64,000 bases of DNA, from the NCBI GenBank assembly GCA_023262855.1, contig JALQYQ010000035.1, positions 1-64,000 of the forward strand. The letters are read 5' to 3'. Positions within the stretch are counted from its first letter, which is position 1. The number at the start of each line of letters is the position of its first letter. The position numbers were made by a program, and so were the translations under genes. Under the pieces are notes generated by a model. That model was not told where the DNA came from, did not search any database, and was given only the letters and a program-made list of their open reading frames with translations. This document shows positions 16,600 through 24,294 of the stretch, piece after piece. This DNA comes from Crocinitomicaceae bacterium (GTDB lineage: Bacteria > Bacteroidota > Bacteroidia > Flavobacteriales_D > Crocinitomicaceae).

Positions 16600-18846
16600 T
16601 TATAAGAATGTTACTTTTTTCACTGTATTCATACCTGTTGTTGTAGTCAAGCGAACCATGTATTCACCAGCTTCCAATCCTTCTAATCTGAAGTTGTTCA
16701 CTGTGCTGTTGATTTCGTGTGCTTGTACTTGTTGTCCAGCCATGTTGTACACCGTAATCACTGCTACTTCAACACCATTCCAGTTGATTGTTGCTGCTTC
16801 AGTTGCTGGGTTTGGATACACATTCATGTCAATCGCTGTGTTTTCTGTTACACCCATTACTTGACCACTTGTATTTCCTTGCATTTCAACTGGGTTGATT
16901 GGGTTGTTTACTACTGATCCTGCAGTTGTTACGATTGTATTCAAATCCATTGTGATGTTGAATGATGTGTTACATCCGTGTGCATCTGTTACTGCTACTT
17001 CGTAGAATCCGTTTGTTACGTTGCTTAAATCTTCCATTGCAGCTCCTGTGTTCCAAGCAAAGTTGTACGGTGCTGTTCCACCTGCTACTGTAAGATCGAT
17101 TGTTCCGTAAGAGTTCGTAATGTTTGCACTTCCAACTCCAGTTGCTGTTAACACTTCTGGTTGAGCAACATCGAAGCTAGCGTAAGTGAAACATCCGTAA
17201 GTATCAACGATGCGTACATTGTATGTTCCTGCAACCAAGTTGTAGATGTCTTCTGTTGTTGCAGCGTTGTTCCAGATGTATTCAAAAGCTCCTTGTCCAC
17301 CTGTGATTTCCAATTCGATGCTTCCAGAGTTTTCACCGTTACAGTTAACGTTGTTGATTTGAGCATCGTATGTTACTGCTGTTACTGTGTCAGCAATCAC
17401 TTGGTAAGTTCCGATACATCCTGTTGCGTCTGTTACTGTTGCTGTGTAAGTTAATCCGTCTTGTAAGTTGTCTAATGTTAATGTTGTGTCGTTTGTGTTC
17501 CAAACTACTTGGTAAGGAGCAACACCATTTTGTACTGTTAATGCTACTGATTGAGTAGAAGTTTCACAATTTACAGCAGTTGTTCCTGCTACTTGCATTG
17601 TTGCGAATGTAGAAGCCATTTGAACTGCTGCAGCTGCATCTAAACGTCCTGCTCCTAAACCACCTGCGTATGCTGGGTTGATAGAATCTAAGTTGAATGC
17701 TGTTGTTTTTAAGATGTATTCTACTTGATCAACTGTTAAACAAGGATTTGCAGCTAACATCAAACCAACTGTTCCTGAAACATAAGGTGCAGCGAATGAA
17801 GTTCCGTTTCCTGTTAAGTAGTAACCTGGAGCAACTGTTAAAGCTACATCGTATCCTGGAGCAGCGATATCAACTGTTGCGTTGTGTTGGTGAGTTGTTG
17901 CTGGGTTACCAATTGTGCGTTCGTGGTTGTTTAAAGGACCTACACTTGTTACAGAGATTACGTGGTCGTGTGCTGCTGGGTAAACCAAGTTTGAAGGACC
18001 ACCACATGTTACACCATTTCCAGCTGAAGCAATCAAAACAACGCCATTGTTATATACTTCATCCATGATTTGTTGTGTGTAAGCATTTGCGAAACAACCT
18101 GAAGACCAGCTTAAGTTAATTACACGAGCACCACCGTATGTTGCTGCCAACACTTCGTTGTAGTTCATTGCACGTAATTGCAAAGTGCTGTTGTAACCGA
18201 TAGAACTTTTTCCTAAGTTATTGTTTGTTCTTCCTGCTGCTGTTATTGCAACTGCTGTTCCGTGTGTTGTTGTTGGGTTCATGTTGTTTGGAGTTACGTA
18301 GTTGTATTTTCCAATCAACTCTTCGTGGTTCAATGCGAAATTTTGATCACATACTGCAATTACCACTGAAGAATCACCTGTTGTTACGTTCCAAGCATTT
18401 TGTGCGTTGATTAAGTTTAATGCATAATCGTTAGCAAATGTTGTGTAATAATCATTTGGTGTATTTAATGTTTCGTATACCGGAGCTAATTCTGGATTTG
18501 TAAACACTGTAGATAAACGTGCTACTTCTTGTAATAAAACATTCTCGTCACAGTTACAAGCAATTTCGTACACATTTTTCAGACCTTCTGTACGAGCTGC
18601 TGGCAACGCTTGAGCAATTGAAGTGATGTTTAAGTCAGCAATCATGTTGTTGATTGTTGGGTTGGTAGAAACAACTTGACCGTTTACTGTAGAAATTCCA
18701 GTAGCGTTAAAGTTGTTGATACGTGTCCAAACTTTTCCTTCTTGTGCTTGAGCAGCGATTGCTGTTAAAGTAACAACTGTGAAAAGAACTGCGTTTTTAA
18801 CTGTGTGTAAAAATTTTGCTTTCATGGCGTTTGTGTTTTGTTTCAT
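16600..18846 (-). CDS. T9SS-secreted subtilisin-like (S8) serine protease with SprB-type repeats
   Basis: The 748-residue protein has a signal peptide (to about residue 35, AAQAQ) and a pro-region. An S8 catalytic domain follows with D167 (VIAVCDQ), H195 (THGTAVA), oxyanion N277 (ASAGNG) and nucleophile S350 (GNGTSFAAP). After it come three repeats of about 75 residues of the SprB/Gly-Cys type (PYQVVWN, FEYIWN, YNFAWN, each with D-x-x-GC further on), then a type A sorting domain (VYPNPATEAATI to the C-terminus). It should be exported by Sec, secreted by T9SS and active outside the cell. The start at 18846 is used; Met 8 is an alternative. Two palindromes lie 83 and 115 bases upstream, and a small exported ORF follows. 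Confidence 0.93.
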   Translation of the reverse strand: MKQNTNAMKAKFLHTVKNAVLFTVVTLTAIAAQAQEGKVWTRINNFNATGISTVNGQVVSTNPTINNMIADLNITSIAQALPAARTEGLKNVYEIACNCDENVLLQEVARLSTVFTNPELAPVYETLNTPNDYYTTFANDYALNLINAQNAWNVTTGDSSVVIAVCDQNFALNHEELIGKYNYVTPNNMNPTTTHGTAVAITAAGRTNNNLGKSSIGYNSTLQLRAMNYNEVLAATYGGARVINLSWSSGCFANAYTQQIMDEVYNNGVVLIASAGNGVTCGGPSNLVYPAAHDHVISVTSVGPLNNHERTIGNPATTHQHNATVDIAAPGYDVALTVAPGYYLTGNGTSFAAPYVSGTVGLMLAANPCLTVDQVEYILKTTAFNLDSINPAYAGGLGAGRLDAAAAVQMASTFATMQVAGTTAVNCETSTQSVALTVQNGVAPYQVVWNTNDTTLTLDNLQDGLTYTATVTDATGCIGTYQVIADTVTAVTYDAQINNVNCNGENSGSIELEITGGQGAFEYIWNNAATTEDIYNLVAGTYNVRIVDTYGCFTYASFDVAQPEVLTATGVGSANITNSYGTIDLTVAGGTAPYNFAWNTGAAMEDLSNVTNGFYEVAVTDAHGCNTSFNITMDLNTIVTTAGSVVNNPINPVEMQGNTSGQVMGVTENTAIDMNVYPNPATEAATINWNGVEVAVITVYNMAGQQVQAHEINSTVNNFRLEGLEAGEYMVRLTTTTGMNTVKKVTFL

Positions 18847-18920
18847 GAGTCAAAGGAACATCACAAAAACCGCCTATCCATGGGGATTTCCGTTTTCAAA
18901 ATCAAAATACATGATGCTGT

Positions 18921-18970
18921 CTAGGTAGTGCTACGTAGAAGGTATTAAGGGCCTAAGTAGTTGTACTTAA
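18921..18970. promoter_or_regulatory. Two palindromic operator-like sites upstream of the protease gene
   Basis: The first site is ctaggtag-tg-ctacgtag (18921-18938) and the second is ctaagtag-tt-gtacttaa (18953-18970). Both fit an inverted repeat of 8-base arms, CTAmGTAG-N2-CTACkTAG. Their centres are 32 bases apart (about three helical turns) and 83 and 115 bases upstream of the protease ATG, in the range for activator sites. The same palindrome occurs at 19533-19550 and 19846-19863. Spacing and symmetry suit a dimeric regulator such as a NarL-type protein, but the binding factor is unknown. Confidence 0.6.
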
Positions 18971-18974
18971 ATTA

Positions 18975-19165
18975 GGGATTAGTGACCAATGATTAGTGAC
19001 TAGTGACCAAAGATTAGTGACCAGATAAGAACCAAACTATTCTTTTGTTAGCGATTTATTTTCATTGAACCATTTGGATTTTATTGACTTTTTTAACCCT
19101 GCACAGAAATAGAATAATTTAAACAAAACGTCTAATCACTAGTCATTAGTCATTAGTTTCTAATA
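18975..19165. repeat. Cluster of short direct and inverted repeats
   Basis: At 18975-19024 the unit gattagtgac(c/t)a is repeated four times with small changes. At 19132-19165 the inverted form (ctaatcactagtcattagtcattag) occurs, so the transcript could fold back on itself. A second pair follows: aatagaataatttaaacaaaacg and aatagatttatttaaataaaacc (starting about 19109 and 19164), each followed by ctaa-type repeats. No coding potential was seen. Confidence 0.55.
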
Positions 19166-19337
19166 GAAATAGATTTATTTAAATAAAACCGCTAAGTGAC
19201 TAATTAACATCACTCAAGATAAAGTCAATCGTTAAAAAAAAATCTCTTATCTAATTAAAACTGTGATAACATAGTTTGGTTCATTAAAGAATCATTGTGG
19301 ATGTTGTTAAAGGTGTATCTAACATGGAAAAATAAAT

Positions 19338-19510
19338 GCAAAAAAAAAGTCATGAACGATGTCATGACTTTTTAACCTAAACCTATGTAAACGACTACTA
19401 CTTGCTTTTTTGTGGAACCAGCACCAGAGGTTCTATCCTCGCTTGTTCTAGACAAAGGTGCAGTGGTTTTTGCGAGAACACAAGGAAATCAATTCATTAC
19501 ATATAAAAAC
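19338..19510 (-). ncRNA. Candidate small RNA gene, copy 1 of a tandem pair
   Basis: This segment is nearly identical to 19650-19822, offset by 312 bases. The first 75 or so bases are identical, and by eye there are about eight substitutions and one indel over roughly 165 bases. At its left end is a perfect 12-pair hairpin (19344-19355 with 19362-19373, loop acgatg); read on the minus strand it is followed by nine T, an intrinsic terminator. No conserved ATG-started frame exists, and the indel in the T-run would break any frame shared with copy 2. A palindromic site lies upstream on the minus strand at 19533-19550. A transcript of about 160-190 bases is inferred. Confidence 0.5.
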
Positions 19511-19532
19511 ACGTATATACGCAGGGTGCTAA

Positions 19533-19550
19533 CTAAGTAGTTCTACGTAT
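19533..19550. promoter_or_regulatory. Palindromic site upstream of candidate RNA copy 1
   Basis: ctaagtag-tt-ctacgtat is the same inverted repeat found upstream of the protease. Its centre is about 202 bases from the start of the terminator hairpin of copy 1, nearly the same distance as the site of copy 2. Confidence 0.55.
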
Positions 19551-19649
19551 GAAACATGTAATTGTAAGATAATTAACTAGATATAAAAGTGATTTCGCCT
19601 TAAATCGTATGAAAATGGAAACGACAAATAGGGAATGTAAAAATTAGAC

Positions 19650-19822
19650 GCAAAAAAAAAGTCATGAACGATGTCATGACTTTTTAACCTAAACCTATGT
19701 AAACGACTACTACTTGCTTTTTTTGTGGAACCAGCTCCAGAGGTTTTATCCTCGCTTGTTCGAAACAAAGGTGCAGTGGTTTTTGTGAGAACACAAGGAA
19801 ATCAATCTATTACATAGAAAAA
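19650..19822 (-). ncRNA. Candidate small RNA gene, copy 2 of a tandem pair
   Basis: This is the second copy of the element at 19338-19510. The hairpin arms are 19656-19667 and 19674-19685, with the T-run on the minus strand. The conserved middle includes an imperfect palindrome (aaccagctccagaggtt) that could form an internal stem; copy 1 carries a change there (agcacc). A minus-strand frame of 63 codons crosses this copy but is not shared by copy 1. The palindromic site lies at 19846-19863. It is either an RNA gene or a long untranslated element; transcription is not shown by sequence alone. Confidence 0.5.
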
Positions 19823-19845
19823 CAGGTACATACACAGAGTTGTAT

Positions 19846-19863
19846 CTACGTAGTTCTACTTAG
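19846..19863. promoter_or_regulatory. Palindromic site upstream of candidate RNA copy 2
   Basis: ctacgtag-tt-ctacttag is the most symmetric of the four copies, with one mismatch between the 8-base arms. It sits about 203 bases from the copy 2 hairpin, between that element and the end of the lipoprotein gene at 19943. Confidence 0.6.
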
Positions 19864-19942
19864 TTGAAGTCGATTTTTGAGAATATATGGCAAAAAAATA
19901 GTCCTTTCAAATCGAAAGAGCTAAACAATAAACTAGTTATTA

Positions 19943-20440
19943 TCAGATAACTTCAGATAAAATTCCAATTAAATTTGGAAGTTCGATTTGTGCATCAGAC
20001 ATTGATACTTTTTCTTCCGTTTCCTTTACGGTTGAACTTTCAGTTGTCGTTGTAGAAACATCGTTGATAGCCTCTGAACTCGTTTTACCAACAGTGAATT
20101 GTTTTTCATTCATCGTTGTGATGATTTTTATCATTTGATCCAAAGTAACTTTATCCTTGTCAAAAGAAACTTTCGCTGTTTGTACTTCCCGACCTTCAAC
20201 AAAATCAAATTGAACACGTGACACTCCACCCGTAGCTTTTAATTCTTTACGAATCGAACCACCGCATCCAGCTTCACAAGTCATGCCTTTTATTTCAATT
20301 GTTGCTGTACGATTTGGAATAACTTCAGCTTTCGCATTTTCTTTTTTCCCTTTTTCCGTTTTTAATAAAACAGTAGTTGGTTCTGTGCTACAAGCTCCAA
20401 TTAACAATAGTGTAGAAGCGGCAATGATAATCGTTTTCAT
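19943..20440 (-). CDS. Lipoprotein with heavy-metal-associated (HMA) domain
   Basis: From ATG 20440 the product is 165 residues; a TTG two codons earlier is an alternative. A lipoprotein signal ends in LIGAC (Cys 17). An HMA domain (about residues 46-115) follows, with the metal-binding loop GMTCEAGC (C55 and C59), then a Ser/Thr/Glu-rich tail. HMA domains of this type bind Cu(I) or similar soft metals and are usually cytosolic chaperones or parts of P-type ATPases; here the domain is predicted to be outside the inner membrane, lipid-anchored. It lies 101 bases downstream of the histidine kinase gene on the same strand. No transporter gene is adjacent. Metal identity is not known. Confidence 0.85.
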   Translation of the reverse strand: MKTIIIAASTLLLIGACSTEPTTVLLKTEKGKKENAKAEVIPNRTATIEIKGMTCEAGCGGSIRKELKATGGVSRVQFDFVEGREVQTAKVSFDKDKVTLDQMIKIITTMNEKQFTVGKTSSEAINDVSTTTTESSTVKETEEKVSMSDAQIELPNLIGILSEVI

Positions 20441-20541
20441 ACTCAAATGATTTTGATAAAAACAAAGTTAATCCAAAAGTAAAGATGATATGTTCAAAAA
20501 ATGTTAAATTCTCAAGACGCAAGAAAGATTTTTTTAAATGC

Positions 20542-22095
20542 TTAAAGTGGAATACTAATTCTAAACGTTGTGCCTACATCTTGCTGAGATTCAAGCACAA
20601 AGACTTTACCTTTATGGTATTCAGTTACAATACGTTTTACCAATGACAAACCTAATCCCCATCCTCGTTTTTTGGTTGAAAACCCAGGTTGAAATATCGT
20701 TTTTAATTGTTTCGGATGAATTCCTTTTCCATTGTCTTTAATATCGATATGCACCCACTCAGGAGAACGATGAACTGTAACGATCAATTCACCTTTATTT
20801 TCCATGGCATCAACAGCATTTTTACAGATGTTCTCAATTACCCATTCCATTAGCGGAGGATTATGCATAGCGAGAATTGGTTCTTTTGCTTCAAAATGTA
20901 TGGCAACTTTATTCGATATGCGCGGTCTTAAATAATCCAAGACGGATTTTATTGTTAACGTAATATCTGTTTCTTCCAGTTTTGCTCCCGATCCAATTTT
21001 TGAGAAGCGATCAGTAACTTTTTCTAATCGATCAACATCTTTCTGCATTTCTTTCGGAATCATTGGATCAATATCTTGAGATTCGAGCAATTGTATCCAT
21101 GCCATTAAGGAAGATAGTGGAGTTCCAAGTTGGTGAGCAGTTTCTTTTGCCATTCCCGCCCAAACTTGGTTTTGTTCTGCTTTTCTAAAGGTGCTAAAAA
21201 TGAGATAGCCAATAAAAACAAACAAACCAATGATAAAGAAAATAATGTACGGGAAATATTGTAATTGCTTCAATTCCTCTGAATCGTCAAAATACAAGAT
21301 ATTCTTCGTTCCATTTTTAAAATCGATGACCAATGGTTCGTTTTGTAGCTTCAATTCTGCAATAGTTTTACCAAGATTGACACTATCAACTTTTTCATTA
21401 GGTAAATTACTTCCTAAAACTTTATTTGTTTTGGCGTCCACTAATAAAACTGGAACCATTCCTTGGTTATCAATTAGTTCTTGATTAAACGAATTTATCA
21501 GTGAATCACGTTCCTCTTCCAATCGAAGAATTTCTTTGGAATCGTCATAAACATAGGTCATGAACAAACCTTCATATACTTCAATTGTAAATGAGGGATT
21601 GTTATTTTTCCAATCATTTGATAGTTTGAGCAGTGAATCTTCAAAAAGTTTAGTGATTTCCTTAGATGATAGAGTAGGGTGCTTTTTCCTAAACATACTT
21701 GTGTCAATCGGCAAATTGATATAACCAGATATGTTTTTATCCTGATCTAACAAAATTACAGGAATGTCTTTGTTGTCTTTGATAATTTTAAGTGGAAATG
21801 TAAAATCAGGAATTTGATCCAATGGCGTTTCTTTGGACAATTCTTTTGTAGCATCAATCCACAAGGCCATTTCTTTACGTTCTTTATCACGTAATTGAAT
21901 AAATGTGCGATCAGTCAAACGAACAAGCTCTAATTTTTTCTTGATAGCATCCGCCCATTGTTCTACGCGTTCTCGTTCGCGCTCACCCATTTTCGAAACG
22001 ATATTATTCGAAACAAACAAAGATGCCCCAACCATCACAAGTGCGAACAGCATGAGTGCAATTTTCCATTTTTGTTTATTTGAATATAAGTTCAT
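20542..22095 (-). CDS. Membrane sensor histidine kinase (HisKA type)
   Basis: The 517-residue protein has a membrane helix at about residues 12-29, a roughly 250-residue extracytoplasmic sensor region, a second helix at about 281-300, and a cytoplasmic kinase. The phosphoacceptor is H321 in ETAHQLGTPLSSL, followed by a HATPase domain (N-box ENICKNAVDAM, DNGKGIHP, GWGLGLSLV). This two-helix form is widespread in Bacteroidota. No response regulator is adjacent, so the partner is elsewhere or is one of the regulators at 14.7-16.1 kb. The sensor region has no recognised domain. Confidence 0.9.
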   Translation of the reverse strand: MNLYSNKQKWKIALMLFALVMVGASLFVSNNIVSKMGERERERVEQWADAIKKKLELVRLTDRTFIQLRDKERKEMALWIDATKELSKETPLDQIPDFTFPLKIIKDNKDIPVILLDQDKNISGYINLPIDTSMFRKKHPTLSSKEITKLFEDSLLKLSNDWKNNNPSFTIEVYEGLFMTYVYDDSKEILRLEEERDSLINSFNQELIDNQGMVPVLLVDAKTNKVLGSNLPNEKVDSVNLGKTIAELKLQNEPLVIDFKNGTKNILYFDDSEELKQLQYFPYIIFFIIGLFVFIGYLIFSTFRKAEQNQVWAGMAKETAHQLGTPLSSLMAWIQLLESQDIDPMIPKEMQKDVDRLEKVTDRFSKIGSGAKLEETDITLTIKSVLDYLRPRISNKVAIHFEAKEPILAMHNPPLMEWVIENICKNAVDAMENKGELIVTVHRSPEWVHIDIKDNGKGIHPKQLKTIFQPGFSTKKRGWGLGLSLVKRIVTEYHKGKVFVLESQQDVGTTFRISIPL

Positions 22096-22223
22096 CGAAT
22101 TCGTTTCCTAGTGGTTAAATTTAACGAGAAATTTGGTCTAAGATTGTTTCTTGCATGAAAACATCTTGTATGCTACGATTTATACAGCTTTAAATTCTTA
22201 ATTTTGCTCAAAAAAAAGCGACA

Positions 22224-22538
22224 ATGCGCAACTTAATTAAAAAACCAATTTTCATCTTTTTTGCACTTTCAATTCTAATTGCTGCTCCATTGTTTTTGCT
22301 TCCATTGAATTTATTTGATGGAGAAATAGTTTATCAAAATGGATTGTCAACAGTTGTTGAACCGCGTCCGTTGAGTTTGCATTTTGTTTCAGGAATTGAA
22401 TATTGGGGGGAGCATTTAGACGGGGTTAAAGACTATCATTTGACGCCACGTGGCCGCATGCTCGCAGTTGGTTTTATTATTGGTTTTCCTGCATTGATTG
22501 CGTTTCGAGTTTTTTTGAAAAATAATCAGCCTAAATAA
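22224..22538 (+). CDS. Small membrane protein of unknown function
   Basis: The 104-residue protein has two predicted membrane helices (about residues 8-30 and 77-97) with a polar segment of about 45 residues between them. It is divergent from the histidine kinase gene, with 128 bases between the starts. A TAnnTTTG-like box (taattttg, 22199-22206) lies 18 bases before the ATG. I do not recognise a family; short proteins of this type are common and unnamed in Flavobacteriia. Confidence 0.7.
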   Translation: MRNLIKKPIFIFFALSILIAAPLFLLPLNLFDGEIVYQNGLSTVVEPRPLSLHFVSGIEYWGEHLDGVKDYHLTPRGRMLAVGFIIGFPALIAFRVFLKNNQPK

Positions 22539-22619
22539 TTGAAATGTAGCGAAATAATTTAGTAAATTCGCTGAGAAAACAATCAGTCCGTTCTGGGATT
22601 GATAACGACTGCGAAATTT

Positions 22620-24284
22620 ATGAAACCATTCAAATTAACTGCGATAATTGCAGTATTCTTATCATCTATTTGTTTCAGTCAACACAATAATGAACTATAC
22701 AATAATGGTGCATTAATTCATATTCAAGCAGGTGCAGAGGTACATGTGTTGGGTGATGTCCATATGCGTGGAGCAACTGCAACATTGGAAAACAATGGTT
22801 TGCTAAAAGCAGATGGAGATTTGTACGGTGATAACTTATTTCAACAACGTGGAACTGGAATAACACGCTTGCAAAACAACCTTGTCAATATAGGGCAAAA
22901 TCAAAAAATTTCTGGGTCATTCGCTGTTCGTGGGACAGGTTCAACAAATTTAGGTGTAAACGATGGGTCATTTTACAACCTTGAATTAGGAAATGGAATT
23001 GGTATCGTTTGGTTGGAAACGAATGCAATAGCTGGTTCAACGGCTTACGTGGCTGATGTGAGAGGAAGTGTCAATTTCAATTATGCTGGTTCTTCTAATC
23101 GAATTATCACGCATTCGCCTTTAGCTATCCCAACAAATGGAAGTGGTTATTCTGCTGTATTTGGATTAATGAACTCAACTCCTGGTTTAGGCACACTAGT
23201 TAACAATACTGTAACCTTGAACGGAAACTCGAGTCCTATCGATGCTGGTTATATTCAAGGAAAATTTAGAAGAAGAATTGATCCCGCTGGAGGAGCATAT
23301 GGCTTTGTTGTTGGATTGGAGCCTGCAGGAGCAGGAGCACAGCGTGGAATACAATATACTCAACTTAATTTTGGAGCAAATACATATGATGTTTTAGAGT
23401 CTTATTTTCAAACTGGTTTATCGAATACATTTGCGCCGCAATTGGAATGTGGTGGCTACTTAATAAATTATTGGGGAGGAACAGATCATGGGCAATGGGT
23501 GATGACCAATCCAGCGGCTGGCTCAGGGACTTACAGTATGACAGTTTGGCCACAAGATGATAATTTTCCTGCAAAAACTGTATGGTTAATCACGAAAGAC
23601 AATACGATTCAAGGAACACCAGATCAATGTGGACCATCACCGGTTAATCTAACGCGAGGAGGTTTCAATGGTTTTTCTACTTTTGGTGTTGCAGCAGCAG
23701 ATGCCTTTGTATTACCGACTGAGTTAATACAGCTATGGACTGAATCAATGAGTGATTTTATTCAGGTTAATTGGTTGATTGGATCAGAACACAATGTAAG
23801 TCATTATAACTTGGAAAGAAGTGATGATGGTGTCAATTTTGAATTAATCTCAACTTTGGCAGCTGCAGGTAATTCTGAAACTGAATTGAGTTATCAATAC
23901 GATGATCACAATGTAAACCGTAATCAATTGTATTACTATCGTTATCGTGTTTTTGATTTAGATGGAACTGCTGAATATTCACCGATTGTTCAAGGTAAAT
24001 TGGTTTCTAATTCTCAAAATTTCTCAACAGAATCTGTGTATATCTATCCAAATCCTTCTTCAGATAATTTGAATATCGGAATCGCAAGTTCTAAAGATAG
24101 AGAATTAGTAATTGAAATATATAACTCAATAGGTCAAATTGTTTATAATCAACGAGGCGCAATTGAAAAAGGAAATTTTGTTCTTCCAATTAGTTTGGAT
24201 CAATGGGTAACTGGAATGTATAATGTGAAAATCACAGATGTATCAAGCGAAGAAATCGTTTGGCAAAAATTCATCAAACAATAA
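22620..24284 (+). CDS. T9SS-secreted protein with type A sorting domain
   Basis: From ATG 22620 the protein is 554 residues; an in-frame TTG at 22599 is less likely. A signal peptide ends near residue 20 (ICFSQ). The body is beta-rich without recognised catalytic motifs and contains the segment WLIGSEHNVSHYNLERSDDG, of a kind often found just before Bacteroidota sorting domains. The C-terminal domain starts at VYIYPNPSSDNLNI and ends WQKFIKQ. It is followed after 10 bases by the fibre-like protein gene, which suggests an operon and perhaps joint function at the cell surface. Confidence 0.85.
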   Translation: MKPFKLTAIIAVFLSSICFSQHNNELYNNGALIHIQAGAEVHVLGDVHMRGATATLENNGLLKADGDLYGDNLFQQRGTGITRLQNNLVNIGQNQKISGSFAVRGTGSTNLGVNDGSFYNLELGNGIGIVWLETNAIAGSTAYVADVRGSVNFNYAGSSNRIITHSPLAIPTNGSGYSAVFGLMNSTPGLGTLVNNTVTLNGNSSPIDAGYIQGKFRRRIDPAGGAYGFVVGLEPAGAGAQRGIQYTQLNFGANTYDVLESYFQTGLSNTFAPQLECGGYLINYWGGTDHGQWVMTNPAAGSGTYSMTVWPQDDNFPAKTVWLITKDNTIQGTPDQCGPSPVNLTRGGFNGFSTFGVAAADAFVLPTELIQLWTESMSDFIQVNWLIGSEHNVSHYNLERSDDGVNFELISTLAAAGNSETELSYQYDDHNVNRNQLYYYRYRVFDLDGTAEYSPIVQGKLVSNSQNFSTESVYIYPNPSSDNLNIGIASSKDRELVIEIYNSIGQIVYNQRGAIEKGNFVLPISLDQWVTGMYNVKITDVSSEEIVWQKFIKQ

Positions 24285-24294
24285 TCAGACTGCA

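Noticed and set aside
17697-18410. Leu/Ser/Cys-rich plus-strand frames inside the protease gene
   Set aside because: They are antisense to a well-supported subtilase and reflect its repetitive codon use.
18975-19165. CRISPR array
   Set aside because: The units are short, irregular and lack regular spacers, and no cas gene is present.
19577-19768. 63-residue minus-strand frame across RNA candidate copy 2
   Set aside because: It is not kept in the near-identical copy 1, where an indel and stop break it, and it has no protein-like features.
18847-19942. Insertion sequence or transposon remnant
   Set aside because: No transposase fragment, target duplication or terminal repeats of IS type were seen; the duplicates look like RNA-type elements.
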